The translations under genes and the position numbers were made by a program. Positions 30,985 to 42,930 of a stretch of DNA of 64,000 nt are shown here, in pieces (the first letter of the stretch is position 1; every line of letters starts with the position of its first letter). The notes under the pieces were generated by a model. The model was not told the DNA's origin. It did no database searches and worked only from the letters and a program-made list of their open reading frames with translations. Origin of the DNA: Siphonodentalium dalli (Eukaryota; Mollusca; Scaphopoda; Gadilida; Siphonodentaliidae); NCBI GenBank assembly GCA_032622095.1, contig CP136061.1, positions 254,275,582-254,339,581 on the forward strand, written 5' to 3'.

Positions 30985-31559
30985 CTTTGTTCTGTTTTGT
31001 TGTCCCTCTTTGAAACGAAAGTTATTTTAGCAAACTATATCACTTAAAAATCCGAAATATACATATAAACTATATTAACCTACCTTTGAACAAACATATG
31101 TATTCCTTGTAATCCTGTCGATATTGAATTTTTCATGACTTTTGTTACACAGTCTGATCCAACGTAAACATCGTTCATTGTTGGTTTTCGGCTTCGGAAA
31201 TGGCCAAAATATCACCGTTGATTTAACGTTAGAATATGGCTCCAATTTTGTTTATATAACGACTGTCACTATTACAAGATGCATACGCACACCTAGACAT
31301 CTTTAAAATCTCGAAAAGAAGTTATATTATCGTGTTAAACAACGTTTTAAGACGAGTGTAAATGCATCATCGAGAGGTTCTTTTGTTTGGGAAGGCGACG
31401 TCCTTGAACTTCGTTAGCTGTAACGCGATTGGTCAGTTACCGCTGTCAGTCAATAATCTGAGATTCGTCAATTCTCTTATATAGAGCTAACATATGAGGA
31501 CTATAAATAACTCTCAATGCAATAAACCATATTGACTCTTATGTCTCTCACAGAGAAGC
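30985..31559. other. Unassigned, comparatively unique DNA
   Basis: CCAAT-like motifs occur near 31429 and 31450 ('gcgattggtcag', 'gtcagtcaataatc') and could belong to a minus-strand promoter. There is no further support. Confidence 0.2.
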
Positions 31560-32071
31560 AGGTATTAATTAATTGTGAGATACTTGGGTTAAAATCTCGA
31601 TAATTCTTAGTTGAAAAAGGGCCATATCTCTGGTATAACAAATTGGATCTAACCCGTATTCAAACTCAGATCTGTATTTTGAGTTGAGAAACTCACATAC
31701 CAAATTTGGTTGCTATAAGATGAAAGATGGTTGATTTATCGAAGCATGTGTGAATTCTATGTCAAAGGGCCATAACTCCATTTAAACAAATCAGATCAAA
31801 CCCATATTCAAACTCGATCTGTATTTTGGGCCGAAAAACTCACATACCAAATTTGGTTCCGATCGGATAGAAAATGTTTCAGTTATCGCACTATGTGTAA
31901 AGTGTCTACGGACAGACAGACAGAGACGGACGCATGACGAGTGGTCAATCCGGACAACGACACTATGTTTACCATTCTATGGTATGGGTAAACATAAAAA
32001 GCATTAACTTATTTGGAGATACAACCTTTTGCGTACGCCAATGTACCAGTGCAGCTCCCGCCATGAAAGGG
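31560..32071. repeat. 'gggccataactc' repeat ending in a piggyBac-like right end
   Basis: Two units contain 'ccataactcc', 'gatcaaacccatattcaaac', 'ctgtattttgggc' and 'cacataccaaatttggttcc'. They are followed by 'gacagacagacagagacgg' and 'tatggtatgggtaaacataa'. It ends 'gcagctcccgccatgaaaggg' with TTAA (32072-32075), the right end of the CCCTTTCATG type. The left end was not found. Confidence 0.6.
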
Positions 32072-32082
32072 TTAAATGGATT

Positions 32083-32212
32083 CACTACACTAAATCCGAC
32101 CATTTATGGGACCATCTCCTTTTATACTCAACAGAATATATACAACAAATGAATGAATTTGTTCCTTGGACTAGTGAAAAATAAATGGTCGGATTTAGTG
32201 TACAGTACCCCT
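32083..32212. mobile_element. Palindromic MITE with 'cactaaatccgaccattta' arms
   Basis: Left arm 'cactacactaaatccgacca' and right arm 'tggtcggatttagtgtacag' enclose about 70 bp. It is non-coding. Confidence 0.55.
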
Positions 32213-32432
32213 TTAAAATGTTCACATTGTGTTTTATAATATCTATTTATATCCTGTTATATTCCATGTTTCAGATAGATTCGCTGTTCCCACAAATAGA
32301 TAGCAATGAGAAGATTGAGAGAATGTGATTGGCTGAATGGCTGGCTACCAGTGTATATGCTGTAGTGTGATTGGCTGACTGGCTGGCTACCAGTGTATTT
32401 GCTGCAGAGCATCATTTCTTCATCATTAAGAG

Positions 32433-32660
32433 AGGCGTGACGGGAGCTGTGCTGGTGCAGCATTTATGATCCTGTGCCAGTGCATTCTCTTATATATGTG
32501 AGTTTCCCATTGGGAGCCTTGCATATATAAGAGAATGAATGCACTGGCTTACAAGGTCAAGGTAAATATTGTTAGGTCATTGTATTCTTCTATATATGGG
32601 AGGCTCTCTATGGGAAACTTGCATATATATGAGAATGCATTGGCACAGGGTTTTCGTAAA
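32433..32660. repeat. Hairpin module, second subtype, with piggyBac-like left flank
   Basis: 'gtgacgggagctgtgctggt' is followed by CCTGTGCCAGTGCATTC, two imperfect palindromes separated by 'ttacaaggtcaaggtaaata', and a closing 'gcattggcacaggg'. It resembles 9790-9950. Confidence 0.6.
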
Positions 32661-32670
32661 ATTTCAGGTG

Positions 32671-33302
32671 GTGTATATGACCATTACCGTTTTGTTAATT
32701 TGATAAAAGAGGGATAATCCAAAATCATATTTCACACAATTTATTAAAAAATCAGTGTTGCCCCAATTTGGTATCATACATATATTTTGTCCAGGAGAAT
32801 AATTAATTATGACGGCACATGATAAGCATCTCAATTAGCATTTAATTAGTTTGAATGTTGTTATGAAGGAGCGATTGTGTCATTCTGTTATTTTCATTTA
32901 GAAAGGCATATATTAGTAATATTATTGAATAACAAAGCTGGCGCAAAAGATTGCACAACATATTCAGAGATTGATTCACTGTGACCAATTCCACACCAAA
33001 ATATTGAGTGGCAAGGATTAGCGTGTGCTGTAAAAATATGTTGTAATCAACATGGTACAGTTTTAAGCGATTTTCACGTAGTGGGATCTCCCCGGTGTTG
33101 AGTGGTTTGCTTATCCCACACTCTTTACGTACTGTACTGTAACATAACATGGCTTTTGTTGCGTACAATTTTGATAATATCATTTTATTTATGTGACATG
33201 TATGATTGGTATAACAACAAACTCTGTCTATATTTATTCCGTTTATGGTGGTTTAACGGATGTGACTATTTTAACAGTAATACTCATTGCGAAGGCCATC
33301 TG
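32671..33302. other. Unassigned DNA
   Basis: The minus-strand frame at 32842-33183 (113 codons) has no recognisable domain. I do not support it as a gene. Confidence 0.3.
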
Positions 33303-34740
33303 CAAGCTGTGAAAATAGTGTGTCTGTCATTTGCAGAATGAGGTTCCCAGAGGGTGAATTTAGTGATGCTACCCCGCATAGCGGGCTAGCATCACCAGTG
33401 TTCGCGCTGGACAGAAAAAAAGTTTAGCCAAAAGTTTAGCCAAATGAAAATTTTATTAGCCAAATGAAAAAAACTTTAGCCAAATGTTTTTTGGCCAATT
33501 TAAAAAAAACTTTGGCCAACTTAAATCATCGTTTTCTGGTCGGTTCACAATTAATGACTAAACCGTAAAATCTAACAGACACAGGTAAAATACACAATAA
33601 TTTAAATAATGTTGATGAACTAGAAGTTTTTTTATATATATCATTTATTAAAAATTTATTAATCTTTATGTGAAAGAGTGATTTGTGGGGGGGGGGGGGG
33701 GGGGTAACCCGGGATTGTCCTTCTTAATGTCATTATTGTTTTGTTTTATATCAATATCCGTTTTTAAATCATTAAATATTTATCCTTGCGAAAATATCTA
33801 AGTGACATCTGGAAACTCTAATAACTTAATATTGTTACGCCATTATCAAATTACAATCTGTCATAAAAGCATGCATATTATTTTGACTGTATCGGTATTG
33901 ACGACAAATAGCCACAAAATATCTGTCGTCACATTTGGCTGATTAAGCTATTGTCTTACACTTGGTGCTCATAAACATCGACCGTCATAAATACAATGTC
34001 ATCATAAACATGCATTGTGCAGGCGCGCCGTGAGTGACCAGACAGACAATGGGCTGAATGGGGGATTAGGGGATTAAATGTGCAAATTAATAATGACCTT
34101 TTGCTGCTTCGTGCAGAGTGACGTAATCTTTCTCCAGATTAAAACAGCCTGTTACGAACAAATTATATACCGGCGTCAATGCACTTTACAAAACATTGCT
34201 TTCTTCACATTGTCATAATTCAACCATGGTCGGTTTAATGTCCATGCGTCTTTGAATGTCCGTCTTGTGAAAACTAAAGATGATTGCAAATCACTGTGTG
34301 ATCGCTTGGTTGATAGAGTTGTTGATCGGGTTTCCCTTTGTACGATATTTCATAAGTACGAAAATAATGAAATACTTTCGTCACCTAACTTCGTCTTGAA
34401 TGTCGATCTATTGAGCGCTTTTATTAATTAACTTTCTGGCTCCATGCTTTCAGTCTCCATTTTGGTTCAAAAAAAGTTTAGCCAAAAGTTTAGCCAAATG
34501 AAATTTTTATTAGCCAAATTCGAAAAAGATTAGCCATTGGCTAATTTGGCTACCGACAGCGCGAACACTGAGCATCACCAAATTCACCCTCTGGGAACCT
34601 CATTCTGCTGAGGTGTAAGCAGAATGAAGTCCCCAGAGGGTGAATTTGGTGATGCTAGCCCGCTATGCGGGGTAGCATCACTAAATTCACCCTCTGGGGA
34701 CCTCATTCTGCAAATGATAGACACACTATTTCAAGGCTTG
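33303..34740. mobile_element. Double-hairpin MITE split by a second element
   Basis: The left end is 'caagctgtgaaaatagtgtg' and the right end 'acactatttcaaggcttg'. Flanks gccatctg / gccatctt share seven bases. The first hairpin is interrupted at 33396-34570, and the target repeat agcatcac (33388-33395, 34571-34578) restores the hairpin when collapsed. Confidence 0.8.
33396..34570. mobile_element. hAT-like non-autonomous element with CAGTGTTCGCGCTG ends
   Basis: The ends CAGTGTTCGCGCTG and CAGCGCGAACACTG are perfect inverses and are flanked by the 8-bp repeat agcatcac. Both subterminal regions carry 'agtttagccaaa' repeats. A G-tract lies at about 33687-33702. There is no open frame of note in its 1175 bp. 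Confidence 0.85.
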
Positions 34741-35350
34741 GCCATCTTATCTTTAAAGGCACAGGCGGCGTTCGTTGCAGAAATATTCATATTCAAATCG
34801 CCATCAACAGAAGGAATATTAAAATATATATAGTTTTGTTCATATGCCAAACATAATCAGCGGGTAAATAGTATATTGTCGTCAAGACACATGATGGTGT
34901 ATGTAAACAAGAGCCTGCTCGTGTTACAGAAGTTTTGCTTCTGTTTACAAAACACAGCGCAATTCTATTGGTTAATCACACACAAATGATATAAATGCTC
35001 TTTATTATTTCCATATTAGAAAACAGTAATAAATAACGCTCTTTATGTTTACCATATCCGGATCTAAACAAAAGCCAGGTTCTGTAACGTTTTTTGCTTT
35101 TGTTTACATAACAAAGGAAAAACATTTGACAATAACATACTGTTTATGCCATATTTCTGATTGTTATAAGAACAAAGCCTGTCAATATTTTACTATTCTT
35201 TCTGTTTATGGCAGTTTTTGATGGAGCTGAATATTTTAACAGCATTCCCACCGCCAACGCCGCCCGTATCTTTAACGGATGTGACTATTTTAACAGCATC
35301 GTGCAGGCCATCTGTATCTTTAACTTACTTTTTTTGAGGTACTCATTTAC
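34741..35350. other. Unassigned DNA
   Basis: A short inverted/direct pair of 'gttacagaagttttgcttctgtttac'-type segments lies near 34924 and 35085. No gene is present. Confidence 0.3.
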
Positions 35351-35354
35351 TTAA

Positions 35355-35746
35355 CCCTTTACCCAACAGAAGGGCCCTGTGCCAATGCATTCTCTTATAT
35401 ATGCGAGTCGACCATAGGTCGCCTCGCATATATAAGAGAATGCATTGGCTTAACACATTAAAAATTATAAAATTGTTAAAGAATGTAAGACAAAATGGTA
35501 CAAAGTGTTAAAAAAAAGATTTTTTTAGGCCAATGCATTCTCTTATATATGCGAGGCGACCTATGGTCGACTCGCATATATAAGAGAATGCATTGGCACA
35601 GGGCATAACTGTAACTATCACAATGTGGTCAAGGACCCGGTTCCAATGATATCCATATTTGTATGGTGCTATTGAGACAGACCGAAGATATTTTAGGCTG
35701 TTGAAGCTTTATTTGGCCGGTTTTGGCCGGTTTGTTGGGTAAAGGG
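35355..35746. mobile_element. TTAA-target element 'CCCTTTACCCAACA', copy 3 (inverted)
   Basis: TTAA lies at 35351-35354 and 35747-35750. The arrangement is the reverse of copy 2, with the long arm ('ggcataactgtaactatcac') on the right. The hairpin module is complete. Confidence 0.85.
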
Positions 35747-35836
35747 TTAAATGCTTCCTGCAGATAGTGACCATATCTTGAATTATTCAGTCTTTGAAAA
35801 TGACAGTTTGATAATAAAAACATCACTCTTTCTTAA

Positions 35837-36937
35837 CTCTTTCAATCCGGCGGCCCGCTGTAGCGGGCACGACGTCATTTACATTCACCCCGGTGGCCCG
35901 CTACAGCGGGCTTGCGAAATCATTCTCACTTCCCTACTTTATAACTAAATATTATAATCTTTATATTCAAGAAGGATCAATGTATATACCACGATGATTG
36001 TTATTGGAATCAATATTGTACTCCCACTGGAGGTGCTGCGAAAAATTACGGCAGGAAAATCCATAAACAGACCAGAACTGTCATTTTTTTTAGATTTAAA
36101 AAAAAATTGGGGTCATATCCGTTATATAGGGACACCGTTTAACGACGTTAATTTGGGGTAATTTAAAGGCCTGGGGGCCGATCTGCACAGGAACAGTTAT
36201 AAATTGACACAGATGGGAAGTGCCTGGATCGGCTTATAATTTATATGTAAGTGTCTCAATGTTGTTGGAGAGAGAAATTTATTTGCATGTGTTATATGGC
36301 TTAATGACCATAAAATCAATAGTATAGCTACATTTCAAGACATCCAATATTTGCCTAGCAACGGTTGTTAGGATTGAACCAAGCTGAGATGATTGTAGAA
36401 CTAGAATAATTCCCACAGACAATGGACACATATGTATATATATATATCAAGTTCCATGCTTGTTATTTCGATGAAAAAAATAACGAATTCACGCAGGTCT
36501 CATTCTGATAACAGAGGGTTAATTGGTACCTTTTATAGCCAAGAATCTTACACATAGCAACCGTTGCTAACCAAACATGATACGAAAAATGCTCTTAGCT
36601 CATACCAGATATTTACAATGTACTATTCGGTATGAAATGTGATTGCTATCCCATATTTCTGTTACATTATATACCAATTTACAATGTATGGGTGATTTTT
36701 TTAACTATCCTGTGGTTGCCTAGCAACCGTTGCCAAGGATGGTCATGCCATGCGTGTGATCATACCCTGAAAACGATGAGTATGGTCCAATGTATATATG
36801 GGCCAAGTTTCCTGTTTGTACAATATCTATCTCAATTTTAGCGCATGGTACTAGCACTGAGACGCATTTCAGAGAATTATCAGTAATTAATCCAGGGTTT
36901 GGTGGAATTTCCCCATGGAAATCCAGTGGTGAAAGAG
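35837..36937. mobile_element. TTAA-target element with CTCTTTCA ends
   Basis: It is flanked by TTAA (35833-35836, 36938-36941). The ends are CTCTTTCAATCCGGCGG and 'ccagtggtgaaagag', so only the outer 8 bases match closely. Near the left end 'gcccgctgtagcgggc' and 'gcccgctacagcgggc' form small hairpins. 'gcctagcaaccgttgc' repeats occur inside. It has 1.1 kb without a recognisable gene. Confidence 0.55.
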
Positions 36938-37014
36938 TTAACAGTGTTGCTTTGCCTAAAATAGCTTAATCAGCAGGAGCCACCAACATCAGGGTGGATA
37001 TGTCTGTGCTGGTA

Positions 37015-37117
37015 CAGTGAAACCTCACCAAACCAGATACCTCTCTAAACCGAACACCTCTCTAAACCTAACAGAAGGGTCGGTCTGAGGGGTGGTCGGT
37101 TTGGCGAGGTTTTACTG
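37015..37117. mobile_element. 103-bp palindromic MITE, TA target
   Basis: TA|CAGTGAAACCTCACCAAACC at the left and 'ggcgaggttttactg|TA' at the right. The interior repeats 'cctctctaaacc'. It is the probable parent of the segment at 7775. Confidence 0.75.
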
Positions 37118-37253
37118 TATAACTTGAATCAAACAGACCATTAAATTTGTACACATTTCCATGACATCATTCACAACTTGTTTGGCAAGTTCAGTTTTAT
37201 TTTGGAATTTGTCAGTATATCCAATGTGAGTTGTATAATAACATCAGTGTCTT

Positions 37254-37712
37254 CAAGTCTGAGTTTAGTGTGCCTGTCATTTGCAGAATGAGGTCCCAAG
37301 AGGGTGAATTTAGTGATGCTATCCCACAGAGTGAGCTAGCATCACTAAATTCACCCTCTGGGGACCTCATTCTGCTTAGGCCCCATCTTCTCGGAAATGT
37401 TACTTCATTATAAAATTTCTATAGAAACTTCCGTCACATAGATTCTGTTTCTTTATTAGTTTAGTTTCTCTATATTCCCCCAAATTGACAGACAACACTT
37501 TGCATAATCGAGGTTCCCAATGGTTGTACATCACAATATTCACCATTTGAGAACTTCAATCTGAGTCTCTGTTTCCCATAACAGATGAGGCCATGCAGAA
37601 TGAGGCTCCCCATGGGGGTAAATTTGGTGATGATAGCCCACTACGTGGGATAGCGTCAATAAATTTACCCTCTGGGGACTCTGCATGTGACAGGTACACT
37701 AAACTCAGGCTT
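37254..37712. mobile_element. Double-hairpin element, long-spacer type
   Basis: The outer ends are caagtctgagtttagtgtgc and its inverse 'actaaactcaggcttg'. Two hairpins ('agaatgaggtcccaagaggg', 'agaatgaggctccccatggg') are separated by about 200 bp containing 'ctatattcccccaaattgac'. No clean target duplication was found. Confidence 0.65.
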
Positions 37713-38984
37713 GAGCTGCTTCGTTACCACTGAAAGAAATTATTTATTAATGCATCCAATTATATATTCTGAAGATATTGAATGATTTTCAAATATTTTT
37801 ACCATGTCAATGTATCTTGTATAGTCAGCCTGTTTGTAAAAACATTTTAATTGTAAAGTATTTCTTGGATTTTAATTCTGTGTTTAAATGATTGTACAAA
37901 CCTATATAATGATATAAATTATATGTACAGCTGGCATTAACTGAGAAATATGAAACGCCTCCTTGCGATTCTTGTTAAATAAACGTTCATTTGGAATACT
38001 AGAGTAAATTTCATAGAATAGAAATATTCAAACTGGAAAATAAAGTATCCAAACTTGGATAAAATTTTAAATACCAAATAAAAAGATACATGTACCATAC
38101 ATGTATATTTTATTCTATTTGGGGAAATATAATGGATAAGTTTACGTTACCTGTCAGTATAACAAGAGCATACTTCTGGAATGTTGTTTAGTTTAAACAG
38201 TATTTATTTTTCCCTCTATGGACATTCAGATAAATAATTACAATAGATACAAATTTAGAAGAAAAATGGGATTAGGCAACAAGCCATAGGCTTATTTGAA
38301 GCCCTCTCCCTGGAATGTTGTTTTGTTTCCCAGCTGATTTCCCAAGTCCTTTGGGTCATTCACCTTCTGATTGGTTGGAATTACCGTATTATCATAAAGC
38401 TCTGCGACTGTTTGCAGTAAATTATTTTCAAATTAGCCTTTTCCAAGAATTTGCTTTTCTGACGACCGATTAAATTGCAGTCTGATGCTTTCACTGGTCG
38501 ATTGATCTCAACCCATTTGCAGGTCTTTTGTTAAGTTCTCCAAATGACAACAAAGATTAATTAACCCCTTGCTTGCTCTATCAATGTAATGACAGAGTTT
38601 CTGTTACTCAATTTCAGGAATAAGAAATCAGAATGTATACATGTAGCTTCGCTGTAGCTGGTGGTAACTTTGGTATAAAATTAAGTTATGTTCATAACTG
38701 TCATTTATACTCATTCCAATGTTTCATATTTCTCTGAAAAAAATTAATTGTAATTGCTACATAAATTTAGTCATGACAACAAGGCCTATATGTATATTGA
38801 ACTCAATGTCTATAATTTCCCAATAAAGATGCTGTATCTCTTCTTAGCCATACATCAACATCAACATCAACAAAAAAATCGTTTTTAAAGTCTTTTTAAA
38901 ATTATTCTCCAAAACACAGGAAAAACATCTGGTGTCACAGATATTTTATTTTTATTTTCGAATCACTGATTATTTTTTTTTTAT
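37713..38984. other. AT-rich DNA without recognised features
   Basis: I looked for exons and inverted ends and found none that I can support. Confidence 0.4.
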
Positions 38985-39640
38985 AGTGACTTGATACACG
39001 GTTTCGATAACAATCTATGCCATAAAATATGATTAAAATAATATAATTCATCACCATTTGTAACGTCTGTCTCAGAAGGTGCCATAGAGTAATAGAAAAT
39101 AGCTGAAATCATAAAATAATTTCCCCCGTTATGGCTCCCAGAATGCAACAGAATTCAAACTATAGTTTATTTTCAATGGAAGTGGAAGAACTCTATATCT
39201 AGATATATAGTTATTCCCCTTTCATTGAAAATAATAGACTTTGTGCAGAAACTTGAGCACAGAACAGACATCGATATCTCAAAAAAAAAAACATGTTCAC
39301 AGTTTATTACATCAAATAAGTTGAAAATACAATGTTTTGAGGCTTCCTCATTCAAATGTTATATAATATGGCATATATTTTATATAATGTGATCTGGGGG
39401 TTCGATGGTATATAATATGGCATATATTTTATATAATGTGATCTGGGGGTTCGATGGTATATAATATGGCATATATTTTATATAATGTGATCTGGGGGTT
39501 CGATGGTATATAATATGGCATATATTTTATATAATATTATTTGGGGGTTCCTCTTTCAGATGGTATATAATATGGCATATATTTTATATAATGTTATTTG
39601 GTGATTCGAAAATTAAGTGGGCCTTTATAAGTGTTTTAAC
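38985..39640. repeat. Dispersed repeat D, copy 2, with a 49-bp minisatellite
   Basis: It matches copies at 15322 and 45330. From about 39362 to 39600 the 3' part is amplified into about five 49-bp units ('tataatatggcatatatttt', 'gtgatctgggggttcgatgg'; starts at 39362, 39411 and 39460). The other copies have a single unit. Confidence 0.75.
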
Positions 39641-39687
39641 AGGATCATTTGCATTTTGAAGTTTGAGGAATAGATACACCATCTTGA

Positions 39688-40133
39688 AGGTACTCCATCC
39701 GATTCGATGGTCCCCATATCATCAGATTCCAACAACAAGAATTATTTTGAAATGCCGCTTCAGTTATCAGAATCGATTAATTGCCCAAATATAATGCTAA
39801 CCACAGTCCAAATATAGTATAAAATTGCCCAAAACCTGTTATTTATCAACATTTTGTACAATGAAATTTTGCCGGTTTGTCAGTTTGTTAAATATCTGAC
39901 ACAAAAAAGCCACTTTATTTTAGAGTTATCCATCTTCATCCGTTATTTGGTCTTATTATCAACTTTTATTGGGCCACTATATATTCCAGGTTATGAAAAA
40001 TAATAGATTTAAAAAATCGATATCTGATCACTCTGATCTTTGATGGATGGGTTCCTCGACTCGAATCAAATATTTTGTACACCCGAAGCCAAAGAAATAG
40101 TAATTGAGGGGTGCTTAATCGGATTGAGTACCT
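39688..40133. mobile_element. ~440-bp element with AGGTACTC-ATCCGATT ends, copy 1
   Basis: The left end is AGGTACTCCATCCGATT and the right end AATCGGATTGAGTACCT. It is collinear (inverted) with 53233-53669 and with the outer parts of 42931-44470. The target site here has decayed (ttga / ttat). Confidence 0.7.
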
Positions 40134-41091
40134 TTATTATAGTTCCTTTTCAGAGTTGATCTCAGATGTACCTTTATTTATATTGCTTCATCCCAATGGT
40201 CTCTATATTGTAGCATTATCAAATTTTTTGAATTAAAAATCCGAGCTAGGTAATTAAATATGTTCTAGATATAAATTTTATGAATGAAAATCACATAGAA
40301 TCAATATTGAATAAAAGAAATGTTGAACTTTTTTTGTGTGTATCCTTTCCTGTTTTTTATGTGTATCCTTTCATGTTCTCCTTACGAATGGGTGATATTT
40401 GCCAGGGAAAATATTTAGATAGGACACAAGTTTGTGAACTTGTTAACATTATTGCCCAAGTTTGTTGTGCTACGATGGTAAAATAAGAACCATATGTTCG
40501 AGATTTACATTGCTGGACGACAAACGTGCAATAACGTTCACACAACTATGTTGTTACCCGCCTCCCTATTTTATCCCCTTCTGATTGGCCCAAGTCATGT
40601 CACGTGCTGAGACATTGTTTTTGTCGCCCGTCTGATCTTATAGCGCAAGAATATCTCCAAACACACACAGACACACACTGTGCAGTAATTCAGATAATTC
40701 CCACCACTACGATGTACTATAATCATAAATCTTATATGCCCCACGGATTAAAAAAAAACACCAGTTGCAATTTGCATATATTTAGTGAACACTATTACTC
40801 AAACTTTTAAGTTGATACTTTTATCGGAAAAGTGTTATGTACTTTATACATGGAAACATCTGGGTGATTCAATATTTTCATATCAAAATTATGGTGTGAG
40901 ATTGAACGAGTTGATCCCTTGAGATCGGTTGGCAATAAATTCTTGCTGGTGTTCAACATAATGCATACATTTGTCATGAATGAATTATCATGTACGTTTA
41001 TCCCTCATATCAGATGTCTCCACGGTGTCTGCAATGTGATCATAGAAGTATATTGAGTGGGGATCGCGATGTTCATGGGAGTATTTACACA
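40134..41091. other. Unassigned DNA
   Basis: An (AC)n-like run occurs at 40661-40680. Short frames lack recognisable domains. Confidence 0.35.
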
Positions 41092-41242
41092 CGAGCCTTG
41101 AAATAGGGTGTCTGTCATTTGCAGAATGAGGTTCCCAGAGGGTTAATTTGGTGATGCTAGCCCGCTATGCGGGGTAGCATCACTAAATTCACCCTCTGGG
41201 AACCTCATTCTGCAAATGACAGACACCCTATTTCAAGGCTTG
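41092..41242. mobile_element. Half-size (single-hairpin) member of the double-hairpin family
   Basis: The ends are 'cgagccttgaaatagggtgt' and its inverse ending 'ttcaaggcttg'. The flanks tttacaca / ttgacaca match at 7 of 8 bases. It has one hairpin instead of two, 151 bp in total. Confidence 0.8.
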
Positions 41243-41835
41243 TTGACACATAAATATGTACATTCATGAAATCAACAACTTCCCAATAGCTTTCGGGTAA
41301 GATCGTAATGAAATTAACACGCGAGTAAATTCCGTGCACAACACGACATTGAATACGTCAAATTGCAGAAGGGGATAACATACTTATATGGCTTATTGGT
41401 TTACATCGCATGGACCGATATTGATGATTTAACCACCAAAATTATGGTAAATAAACTGATTATCAAACGCATAATGGTCGACTATCATTTATGGAATGGA
41501 AATCGTATAGGACAATTCAAAGTTACTGAAAATATACATAATCGCAAATAAAGCACCTGTGTGATGCGATGACTCGGTGCAACATCGTGAATGGTAAGGA
41601 TTTTTTTCTTCAGTAGTTGGACAACAAAATAGTTGTTGCCCTTCTTGTCGGGAGACATTGAGATTTGTCACCCGCTAGAGCTGCGCTCCTCAGGAGACTC
41701 TCCGTTCTCAGGCAGGTGACAAATCTCAATGTCCCCCTCGGGCAGCAACTGTATATTGTTCTGTTTATTACACACTCTGAATGTTGTGCCTTGTATTATA
41801 CTGATATTTAGGTCGTTATTGCTTATTTGATTTAA
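41243..41835. repeat. Region with a fold-back repeat (41636-41756)
   Basis: Arms 'ttgcccttcttgtcgggaga' plus 'cattgagatttgtcaccc' and the inverse 'ggtgacaaatctcaatgtcc' plus 'ccctcgggcagcaa' enclose about 30 bp. The rest is unassigned. Confidence 0.5.
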
Positions 41836-42235
41836 CCCTTTACCCAACAGAAGGGCCCTGTGCCAATGCATTCTCTTATTCTCTTATATATGCGAGTCGA
41901 CCATAGGTCGCCTCGCATATATAAGAGAATGCATTGGCTTAACACATTAAAAATTATAAAATTGTTAAAGAATGTAAGAAAAAATGGTAAAAAGTGTTAA
42001 AAAAAGATTTTTTTTAGGCCAATGCATTCTCTTATATATGCGAGGCGACCTATGGTCGACTCGCATATATAAGAGAATGCATTGGCACAGGGCATAACTG
42101 TAACTATCACAATGTGGTCAAGGAGCCGGTTACAATGATATCCATATTTGTATGGTTCTATTGAGACAGACCGAAGATATTTTAGGCTGTTGAAGCTTTA
42201 TTTGGCCGGTTTTGGCCGCTTTGTTGGGTAAAGGG
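41836..42235. mobile_element. TTAA-target element 'CCCTTTACCCAACA', copy 4 (inverted)
   Basis: TTAA lies at 41832-41835 and 42236-42239. It is in the same orientation as copy 3. A small duplication 'ttctcttattctcttata' disturbs the first palindrome. Confidence 0.85.
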
Positions 42236-42926
42236 TTAACAAACTTGTGATTTTTGTAAACTATACCTCATAATTTAGTGAAGATATATATTTGTCCCCC
42301 AAAATTTTTGGAGGACTTTTGTAATCAGTTGCATCCATCTGTCCATCAGTGTGTCCATCCTATTCCTTGTCTGGACGTTACCTCCAGTTCAAATTATCCG
42401 ATTGAAACGAAACTTGGTATGAGGAATAACCATCACATTATTGAGGTCATGTTCGATTGGTCGCGGTTCGATGAATTTTGACTTGAGTTATGTTTCGTGT
42501 CTACATTTTTTGTGCTAACATTGCTTAATAGTTGAGGAACATAATAAGGAAGAAAATCAGTCGGACTGAGTTAAGTCTTGGGGTATAGGGGTACCCTGTC
42601 AGCTTCCAGAGTATTATGTTTGTTTTCATTGCTGTCGCGTGACCTTTTGACCTCTAGTGATGTCATCAAAGACAAAATAATATAGTTTTTACTACCAGTG
42701 GATAGAGCATTCCAATACCTACAAAATATCCCTTGTTAAAATCCAATCAAAATGACATCACTTATATGGGATACCGTTTCCCCCACCCCATCATAATCAG
42801 AAAAAAAATGGTAACTGAGTAAGACTCAACATTGACCCAGTAGGTCCACTTGGGCCCAAAATATTTGCTGTTAACATAATTTTTCCTGAACGATATACAT
42901 TAGGGTACATGAAAATACCAAAGAAG
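42236..42926. repeat. Molluscan-type dispersed repeat ('cgaaacttggtatgaggaat')
   Basis: 'ttatccgattgaaacgaaac', 'ttggtatgaggaataaccat' and 'gaccttttgacctctagtga' resemble repeat bodies common in molluscan genomes. The ends were not resolved. The open frame 42278-42481 is within it. Confidence 0.35.
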
Positions 42927-42930
42927 TTAA

